The notes under the pieces: model-generated | The model's input: the letters and a program-made list of their open reading frames with translations, nothing else | The model's database searches: none | Told to the model about the DNA's origin: nothing | Position numbers and translations under genes: made by a program | Assembly: GCA_029844215.1 (NCBI GenBank) | Contig: CM056738.1 | Coordinates: 66,121,593-66,185,592 of the forward strand | DNA: 64,000 nucleotides | Direction of reading: 5' to 3' | Source: Przewalskia tangutica | Lineage: Eukaryota > Streptophyta > Magnoliopsida > Solanales > Solanaceae | Shown: positions 56,950-64,000 of the stretch, one piece after another | Layout: each line of letters begins with the position of its first letter | Numbering within the stretch: the stretch's first letter is position 1

Positions 56950-58060
56950 CGATGTGCCGGAGAGGAGGGGCATGGTTCGTGATTTGCATCAGTTAGCGAG
57001 CCTTGGTGTCCGTTTGATTGATTCTGATAGCAGTGGAGTTCGAGTTCGTGAGGTTGCCGAGTCTTCCATCGTCGAGGAGGTGAAGAGGCAACATTTCGAG
57101 GATCCAGTTTTGATTCGGTATCATGATACAGCCCTTCGTGAGGGCAAGGGTCCTTTTGAGGTAGCACCTGATGGGGTGCTAAGGTTTGAGGGCAGGTTGT
57201 GTGTTCCAGATGTTTCAGGACTTCGGCAGCAGGTTCTTGGGGAAGCACACACAAGCGTTACTCTATCCATCCGTGGTCGACCAAGATGTACCACGACCTT
57301 AGATCCGTGTATTGGTGGGATGGCTTGAAGAGGACGTTGCAGTTCGTAGCTCGCCCGTGTTGTCGCAGTGAAGGTAGAGCACCGCAGGCACGTGGTTTGT
57401 TGCGCACGATTGAGATCCCGACCGGAAGTGGGAGGTGATCAACATGGACTTTATCACGGATTGCCTCGCACTCAGAGGAGACATGATTCTATATGGGTTA
57501 TCGTCGACAGGCTGACGAAATCAGCCCACTTTCTTCCCGTCAGGACGACTTTTTCGACTGAGGATTATGCCATACTTTACATCCGAGAGATCTTCGCATC
57601 GCATGAGTCCCTATTTCGATCATATCGCATGCAGGAGCCCGGTTTACGCTAACTTCGGAGTTCTTTCCGTATGGGTTTAGGACGCAGTGAGCCCGAGTAA
57701 TCGCATTACATCCATAGACGCACGACAAAGCCGAGCGCACTATCCGCACTTCGAGGATATGCTACGAGCCCGTGTTATCGACTTCGTGGGTAGCCGGGAG
57801 GATCATTTGCCTCTAGTTGAGTTTGCGTGATAATAATAGCTACCACTCCAGATTCGAGATGGCGCCATGAGGCCTTGTATGGGAGGAAGTGCAGATCGCC
57901 GATAGTTGGTTTGATGTAGGCGAGGTGCGATTAGTGGGACCAGATGGTGCGCAGCGATGGATAAGTGAAGCTTATCCAGAGAGGTTCTCGACACTGCACT
58001 TCGTGAAGTCATACGCAGATCATCGCCGCTCAGATCCGGAGTTCGAGGTTGATGATTGGG
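56950..58060 (+). pseudogene. pol: Integrase region of element B pol
   Basis: The frame 56954-57328 is open for 124 codons: MVRDLHQLASLGVRLID, then SSIVEEVKRQHFEDPVLIRY, then PDGVLRFEGRLCVPD and LRQQVLGEAH, the region before and into the zinc finger. KMYHDLRSVYWWDGLKR follows in the next frame (57199-57438). The first catalytic Asp lies in ATGGACTTTATCACGG (57444). The segment for the second Asp near 57610-57650 is altered, and an AERTI-type stretch with the Glu is near 57730. Not translatable as one enzyme as written. Confidence 0.8.
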
Positions 58061-58128
58061 TTTTCTGAAGGTGTCACCCATGAAGGGTGTGATGAGATTC
58101 GGAAGAAAGGGAAACTCACCAAGGTACA

Positions 58129-58488
58129 TTGGGCCCTATCGATTGTCCGCAGGTAGGCAAGGTTTCCTACGAGTTGGATATGCCGTCCGACCGAGGCAAG
58201 GCATCCGTGTTTCAGGTTTCTATGCTGAGGAGATGTATCGGGGATCCATCTAGGGTGCATCCGATTGATGATGTCCAGGTGACCGAGGGGTTATCGTATG
58301 AGGAGATTCCCATAGCGATAATCGATCGTCAGGTTAGGCGTCTGCGGACCAAGGACGTGGCTTCCGTCAAAGTTCTGTGGCGGAACAAGCTCAGGGAGGA
58401 GATGATGTGGGAAGCTGAGGAGGATATGAGGCAGAAGTATCCTCACCTATTCCCCACACCTCCAGGTAATTCACTTTCCTACTTGTAA
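58129..58488 (+). CDS. pol: Integrase tail and chromodomain of element B (open fragment)
   Basis: An open frame of 119 codons ending at the shared stop (58486-58488). It reads YELDMPSD, then FQVSMLRRCIGDPSRVHPID, DVQVTEGLSYEEIPIAIIDR, then VKVLWRNKLREEMMWEAEED and MRQKYPHLFPTPPG. It is almost identical to element C from codon 30 on. The chromodomain spans about residues 48-112. The internal Met is not a real start, because the protein continues from upstream integrase in another frame. Confidence 0.85.
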   Translation: MGPIDCPQVGKVSYELDMPSDRGKASVFQVSMLRRCIGDPSRVHPIDDVQVTEGLSYEEIPIAIIDRQVRRLRTKDVASVKVLWRNKLREEMMWEAEEDMRQKYPHLFPTPPGNSLSYL

Positions 58489-58591
58489 ATTTTCGTTATC
58501 GTTTATGCCTAAGTGTTGTTCTGTGGCCGTGTGTGGCATTTGCAACTGTTTAAGTTATGAAGAATCTTATCGTTTAACTGTCTTGGGAAGG

Positions 58592-58626
58592 AACATTCGG
58601 GACGAATATTTCTAAGGAGGGGAGAA
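58592..58626 (+). promoter_or_regulatory. Inverted repeat and polypurine tract of element B
   Basis: AACATTCG / GGA / CGAATATT at 58592-58610 (one mismatch), then AAGGAGGGGAGAA at 58614-58626 directly before the 3' LTR. Confidence 0.8.
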
Positions 58627-61074
58627 TGTTATACCTCGTACTTCCAGAATATGTACGTGAGGGCGTACGTACGAAAGTTTAGCCTTAAAGTAGGCAATGG
58701 GACGTTTTTTTGGGCACAACTCATTAAAAGAATCGTTTTCCGACGAAACGTTTTACACAACTCGGGTAGGATAAATTCTGTCTATGTCATTTCTAATTTT
58801 TGCGGATTTTTCCGAGAGACGAAACACTTTGGACCAACGAGAGGGCGACACTTGTCACCCTCTAATTGGTGGATGTGTGGCGGAAGTGAGCCGAATTGGA
58901 TGGCCATTTTTGTCATGGAGTTGGTAGGATATTTTGTGTGCAAGTTGGCTAGGTACACTTGCCCAAATCTTGACCTTACACTTGCCTTGCACTTGGCATC
59001 ATCTTGGCCCTTGGTTGGCCAATTCTTGACCTATAAATACCCCCCTTAAGATGAAGAGTTCTTCATCCACAAATCTTTCTCCAAGTCTTGAAAATCCTCT
59101 CATCTCCCTTGAGCATTTTCGTCCAAGCCTCCACTCTCCCCCCTCCCCCCCCCCCCCCTTGTGAAGGCCCTTGACCGAATACCCCCCCCTAGCCTAGCCG
59201 AAACCTACCCCCCCTCCCTTGGTAAAAAAGTTGCCTTCTAGTATTGTTATAATGCCCAAAATACCCTAGCCCAAAACCCTTAGTACTTAGATGAAGTTGT
59301 GAAGAACTTCTAAGGGTTCTTGAGCTATCGTAGGCATAACTTAGGAGCTAAACCTTGCTCAGGAGCGACTTTTTATCTAGGATATTATTGGGCTTACCGA
59401 GGTAAATAATCTTGTCCTTCTTTTGTAATTAGAAAATACATACTGTAGAAGTATAGAAATAAGTATTAAATACTTAGAAGGATATTACAGAATATAATTG
59501 AACTGTTATCACAGAAGAAGGGTTTAAAAGAAGAATAATTGAACTATACTTACTTAGGACTGTTTTCACAGTAGACTTGAGTAGCTCACCGCAGGAAGTC
59601 TGCCCGATTTTCCGTAGAATAAAGGACCCTCTCGCTAGAATCGTTACTGAGTAGTCTAGACGTTGATAGACGTGTCTGACTATTATAGGTTGATTCTCTG
59701 CGCGCGACATATTCAACTTGGCAGGTGGTTTTCGCCGAGAAGGTATGTCATTCTTCCTAAAGCATGATATTTTAAAATATATAAATATAGTACGGTAGAC
59801 GTACATGTGTTAACTGAATAATAACTACGGCAATGTCTTTTGACTTAAGCCTGAATAATAACTACAGTAATGTCTCTTGACTTAAGCCTGAATAATAAAA
59901 GATCTTGAAGCTTTTCAAAAGAATACTGAATCATTTTTAATGTAAGAGAAATGTTGGTTTTTAAACAAAAGCTTAAAGAGTTATACTAGCTTTATGGGAA
60001 GTTAGGTATAACCACTTAAGAATGATAATAAGAACTGTTTACTTAATTGCTTATAAGAACCTTGTATTGATTTCTGTAAGGCATATTAAGATTGTTTGAT
60101 AAATAGACATACTATGATGCTATGTGTGTTAGTGTCTTGTGATGTTGTGAAAGGGGGTCATTCTTGTTGTGCTTACGTTGCTAGACGGTAAGTCAGTTGT
60201 ACTGTTATTATATCACCTACCCCCTTGACTGGTTATACCGAGGGCTTGCCACCCTTGATGCGGGTCTATACGGCCTATGCGGAGCTGCGGGAGCTCCAGG
60301 ATTGATCATTCCGGGTGTTTTAGCCCGATGCGGGGGATGCCCTATGCGGTCTGTGTGACTATGCGGTCTATTGAGACTATGCGGATCGCGGAGTCGAGTG
60401 AGGTACCGGGGTTAGCTACCCCGATGCGAGGAATACCTCACGCGGGTGCAGTGACCTATGCGATCGCGGGAAGTCCAGACTAGGCACGCATAATGATACT
60501 ATGGGCGATTGGCCTTGCTTCGATCATTCGCGCCTAGAAAGACCGGGCCATCGTATATCTATGTTGCTCTTGCTTATGTTGTGGCACTATGTGCGATTAA
60601 TCCGTTGTATTTGCAAATGGTTTTAAATACTTGATTTTACTTCAAGATTTACGCTTTACATACTTAGTACTGTTGTCTCGACCTCCTTCGGGCTGCGTCA
60701 TGCCGCAGGTAAGGGCAAGCGGTGCTAGATCCACATCCTTAGGATCTCTTTGCTTTGGTGTCGTGAGCTCCATCTTCTCGGAGGCTCTACTTTTGGGTAT
60801 GATCTCCTGTATTGTAGATAGTTTTTGTACATTCAGGTATGGCGGCCCCGTCCCGCCATAGTTGTTTACTTCCAGAGGTCTCAGAGTGCTATGCAGTTGG
60901 GATGTAATCGCAAAACTATGTTTATATATATATGCCAAAGGCGACATTTTCTCATATAAACCGTGTCTAAATTTTCATTTGATTCATGTCTTGTTTTATA
61001 TTCCGCTGATTTTCTCGATGTATGAATACTTGGGTGCGGGTAGGCACTCACCACTGCCCTGAACGGTCGTGACA
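58627..61074 (+). mobile_element. 3' LTR of element B
   Basis: It runs from TGTTATACCTCGTACTTCC to GAACGGTCGTGACA. TATAAATA is at 59032-59039 and the hairpin at 59050-59067. It retains CTATGCGGAGCTGCGGGAGC where the 5' LTR reads CTACGCGAGCGCGGAGC. Its last 60 bp are shorter than the 5' LTR end (GGGTGCGGGTAGGCACTCACC). Confidence 0.92.
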
Positions 61075-61079
61075 TTTGG

Positions 61080-61812
61080 AAAACTTGGCGATAATCGCTG
61101 GTCTGGAGAACTCTCAAGACAGCCTCTCAAATGCTCCGCATGCTCTCGCCTCGAATGGAATAAACCAAGATGTCATCAATGAACACTATCACAAACGTCT
61201 CCAAAAATGGCTTGAACACTCGGTTCATCAAATACATGAATACCGCCGAGCATTGGTCAACCCGAAAGACATAACCCTGAACTCATAGGGCCCGCATCGT
61301 CCGAATGCATTCCTGGGACATCCGCCTCGACTCGCACTGATGATAGCCCGATCGCAGATCAATCTTGAGAAACATCTCGCGCCGCAATCGGTCGAACAAA
61401 TCATCAATCTCGGGAAGGGGGTATTCGTTTAATGGTCACCTTGTTCACCGTCAGATCAACACATGCGCAGCGTCCCGCCCTTCTTCTTTACGAACAATAC
61501 CGGCGCTCCCGTGGAGAAACACTAGGCTCGATGAAGCCCTTCTCCAAAGAAATCTCTCACTGGTCCTTCAACTCTCAACTCGCAGTGCTATTACGTATGG
61601 CGGAATGGAAATAGCCGACTGTCTGGCAAAGACTCGATACAAAACTCTATCTCCTCTCGTGAGGAATACTCGGAGGTCGCCTGAAACACATCCGGGAACT
61701 CTCGACTATCGAATCGATGAAAATCTGTACCGCAGCCTCAGATCAAACACCCGAATGAGATGGTAGATATACCCTTCGCACCATCTTCCTAGCCTCGAGG
61801 TAAGAAATAAAC
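61080..61812 (-). pseudogene. pol: RT, first part, of element C pol
   Basis: Read from 61812 down, this contains the counterparts of the ISIPPYRM, KGFIRP, VKK and FSKIDLR segments and reaches the FIDDILVYS motif at about 61190-61165 (minus strand of AACCAAGATGTCATCAATGA). Homology continues to AAATGTGAGTTTTGG, where element B was inserted. Frames are broken several times. The part after the insertion resumes at 51240. Confidence 0.8.
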
Positions 61813-62187
61813 TTACCCTGGCGACACGTTGTTCCTCCCACTCAACAATCGGCTCAGAAACCGGAACCGCATCACTCTCTCCTGCAGCTTCACATTGGCG
61901 TAGCAAGAAGCTAGCCAATCCATACCCATGATCACATCGAAATTAGTCATATCCAACTCTACCAAGTCGGCAAGGGTCTGACGACTGCATATGGTCACTG
62001 GACAAGCCCTATATACCCACCGAGCTACCACTGAATCACCCACTGGAATAGCTACCTCGAAAGGGTCTATGGACTCAGGCTCTATCCATATCCTACTAGC
62101 AACATGGGGAGATATATGATGCAGTAGAACCGGATCTATCAAGGCATACACGCCACAACATGAACCGATAAAGTACCGTGGCGACAT
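61813..62187 (-). pseudogene. pol: Protease region of element C pol
   Basis: An open frame of 124 codons: VYALIDPVLLHHIS, then VASRIWIEPESIDPFEVAI, DSVVAR, and FDVIMGMDWLASCYANV. The active-site Asp is present, but the D-P-G-S glycine is not: the text gives ATAGATCCGGTTCTACTGCA, where the others have GATCCGGGTTCTA, so one G is missing and a local shift changes about eight residues. The rest is well kept. Confidence 0.83.
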
Positions 62188-62189
62188 CA

Positions 62190-63504
62190 GCGTGAGGCCT
62201 CCGTCCCGCTACCGACAAGGCATATACGCGGCTCGAGGACCGCTAGAATCGACCCGCGCCACGACTCTACCGCGACTGGCCGCCCATGAGTACCTCGCCT
62301 GGGCGAGTAATCGTAGGATATGAAGAAGACCGGCGAAAGAACTCGTAGTCGACTACCATCCGCGCGCCGCTTGACGGACAGGCTCGTAAAGTGACCCGCT
62401 GGCCGCAATCAAACAAACTCTGGAGCAGCACCACAATTCCCGTAATGGATCTACCGTGACGCCACACCGGCGGGTGGTCCCGATCGTTAGCACCTCGCTA
62501 CCTCGACGCCGTAAGTCCCGGGCCCCAGTCCGCCTCGAATACCCCGCCCCGAGGACGGTGTAGGAGTGCTCAGCCGGGCCGTGGTGCAAACCTAGATCGC
62601 CTTGGCCGCCCACCCCGAGCTACCAAAAGATCCCGCTGCCCCGCCTTTCTTCTCGCTGGCTCACAACCCGCCGCTTCTACGCCTCTCGCATCCAAGTGCA
62701 TGAGCTCGCATGCGTAATGTCCATGCTCGTCAAGAGCTACACCCGCACAAGACTCGACCATATAATCATCTAGCCCGGTGACGTAGCGGTGTACCCTGTC
62801 CTCCATATCTTCTACCAACGCAGGGACATATCGAGCCAACGAATCGAACTCAACGTTGTACTCCCTAATCAGGCGCCCTCTCTGCCTCAAAGAACAAAAA
62901 TCTGCTTGACCGTGCTTCTCATCCGCGAGGCAAGAAGTGAGTGAGAAAGCCTCCGAGAACTCGTCCCAAGTAGCCTGGGACGCGTGCTCTCCCGACAACT
63001 CCCACGAGTCAAACCCGATCATTGCGTATCACGCAGCCGATGCGAACCAAGATCACGACTCGGTCTCGAAGCCTTGATCACTCGCGACGATCCTTCAGAA
63101 TCGACGGATGAACTCCTGCGGATCATCCTCAGGCCTCGACCCGTAGAACTCTGGCGGGCTACAACTCATAAAATCTCGTAGCCTCAAACTATCTGATCTC
63201 GGGTGAACCAGTGTATCGGGCTGAACTGAATCAAAGATTCCAAATTTATCCTCATATTCGCCACGATCACGGCGAATCGCCATCTTCAGAACCCATCTCA
63301 TCTCGCTTCCGCCGCGGATCGAGGTGCAGTATCGTGGTCTCATCACCACCGCTGCGGCCTAAACCCTGCTGGGGCCGGCGGCGTCGTGGAACTCGCCGTC
63401 TCGGGTATAGACTGGGCCTGAGCCCTCGTGACTCTCGGTGTCCTACTAGCAGCTCCCTCGGCTGCCTTGCCCTTCTGGGCCCGGGTTGCCTTACGTGGAG
63501 GCAT
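62190..63504 (-). pseudogene. gag: gag of element C, frameshifted
   Basis: The start ATGCCTCCACGTAAGGCAAC on the minus strand is at 63504. The frame 63349-63095 holds HPRSDSLRLRDFMSCSPPEF and YGSRPEDDPQEFIRRF. The frame 63022-62570 (150 codons) carries WDEFSEAFSLTSCLADEKHG, IREYNVEFDSLARYVPALVE and DMEDRVHRYVTGLDDYMVES, the longest kept stretch of the capsid core. A zinc-knuckle region is near 62400-62420 but no clean CCHC remains. Shifts near 63090, 63030 and 62570 separate the pieces. Confidence 0.83.
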
Positions 63505-63616
63505 AATTGTTAAAGAAAGGAAATACGTTAGAGGGGTCCAACTTATAACACAGCTCTAAGGCACGATCTCAGAGTGAGAAGAATGGAAACCAATCCTAAA
63601 TATCTTATAGCCTCCT

Positions 63617-63650
63617 GATTATTGGTGTGGTGCACAACACACCGATAATC
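63617..63650 (-). promoter_or_regulatory. Leader stem-loop with GTGCAC loop (element C)
   Basis: Plus reading: GATTATTGGTGTG (63617-63629), loop GTGCACAA (63630-63637), CACACCGATAATC (63638-63650). Twelve of thirteen positions pair. Confidence 0.72.
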
Positions 63651-63692
63651 AAGACTCTACTAGATACGGTATGTAGACATTTTCCGAGGATT

Positions 63693-63710
63693 AACCTGGC
63701 TCTGATACCA
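63693..63710 (-). promoter_or_regulatory. Primer binding site of element C
   Basis: The minus strand reads TGGTATCAGAGCCAGGTT, the longest match to the initiator-Met tRNA end among the elements here, four bases inside the LTR start at 63715. Confidence 0.88.
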
Positions 63711-63714
63711 CTTT

Positions 63715-64000
63715 TGTCACGACCCGTTCCGGGGCCCATGACTGGTGCCTTACCCGGGCACCCAAGTAGTCATACATCAGAGTAATCAGCGGAATATAAA
63801 AACAAGACATGAAACAATTGTAAATGAGACACAGTTTATCTGAGAAAAGGTCGCCTTTCGGCATATATATATATAACCAAAATCTGGCAGTTACATCCCA
63901 ACTGTACAACAGGACTACAGACCTCTAAGAAGATAAGCAACTATGGCGGGACATGGCCCCGCCATACCCTGAATGTACAAAACTATCTACAACAACAGGG
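63715..64000 (-). mobile_element. 5' LTR of element C, first 286 bp (window edge)
   Basis: It starts TGTCACGACCCGTTCCGG like 46404 and follows it closely. At 63898-63930 it keeps CTGTACAACAGGACTACAGA where the 3' LTR has CTGCATAACAGACTACTGCA. It is cut by the window end. The rest should be about 2.2 kb to the right. Confidence 0.9.

Larger units (their letters stand above)
51246..61074 (+). mobile_element. Ty3/gypsy chromovirus element B (plus), full length, 9829 bp
   Basis: 5' LTR 51246-53668 (2423 bp), interior 53669-58626, 3' LTR 58627-61074 (2448 bp), perfect TTTGG duplications. Primer site and polypurine tract are both in place, and all pol domains are present in order: protease, RT, RNase H, integrase, chromodomain. 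The two LTRs are nearly identical outside CAG/CTG positions, which suggests a recent insertion. At least ten frame breaks interrupt gag-pol as written. Confidence 0.95.
46404..64000 (-). mobile_element. Ty3/gypsy chromovirus element C (minus), right end outside the window
   Basis: Its 3' LTR is 46404-48904. The interior runs from 48905 to 63714 and is interrupted by element B at 51246-61074. Its 5' LTR starts at 63715 and leaves the window. ACAAG at 46399-46403 is the expected left duplication; the partner is outside. Domain order on the minus strand is gag, protease, RT (first part), element B, RT end, RNase H, integrase, chromodomain. The integrase-chromodomain end is the best preserved coding stretch in the window. 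Confidence 0.92.

Overview
The window looks like plant nuclear heterochromatin made wholly of LTR retrotransposons. I found no host gene, tRNA or rRNA gene, organellar block or bacterial feature. All recognisable coding sequence is Ty3/gypsy gag-pol: MPPRK-type gag starts, an LIDPGS protease motif, an FIDDILVYS reverse transcriptase motif, RNase H, integrase, and a C-terminal chromodomain ending near KYPHLF. The chromodomain, LTRs of 2.4-4 kb and a tRNA-iMet primer site point to the Tekay/Del chromovirus clade. The LTR termini (TGTTATACCCCG or TGTTACACCCCG at one end, GGGTCGTGACA at the other) resemble what I recall from Solanaceae; that assignment is tentative.

Layout. Positions 1-46403 are one stack of insertions. 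The oldest layer is a minus-strand LTR element, visible as 3444-4298, 37528-37730 and 41339-41592 (LTR), 41593-42191 (a 0.6 kb non-coding interior) and 42192-42775 (second LTR). The second LTR then switches to inverted sequence at about 42775. This layer received a plus LTR ending at 3443, a solo LTR at about 37731-41338, and a plus solo LTR at 4299-37527 (duplication CCTTA). Inside 4299-37527 sits a minus solo LTR, 5973-35243 (GATTT). Inside that sits a minus gag-only element, 6548-32463 (AAAGT). Its right LTR holds two minus solo LTRs, 12680-25803 (GGTAA) and about 25851-29504 (AATAC). The first of these holds a plus element with pol, 13512-23247.

Positions 46404-64000 hold a minus element (left LTR 46404-48904, right LTR from 63715 past the window edge). 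Its RT region was split by a plus element of a related subfamily, 51246-61074, with a perfect TTTGG duplication.

None of the three gag-pol copies has an intact frame, so as written none encodes a working polyprotein. Many frame breaks lie at CAG/CTG trinucleotides that read CG or CGA in one copy and CAG or CTG in its sister. This may be a sequencing artefact at CHG-methylated sites rather than real decay.

Four inverted repeats recur at fixed element positions across subfamilies: just downstream of the LTR TATA box, about 230 bp before the LTR 3' end, in the leader between primer site and gag (loop palindrome GTGCAC), and just before the polypurine tract. Two show compensatory base changes. 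They are the best candidates here for undescribed functional structure.
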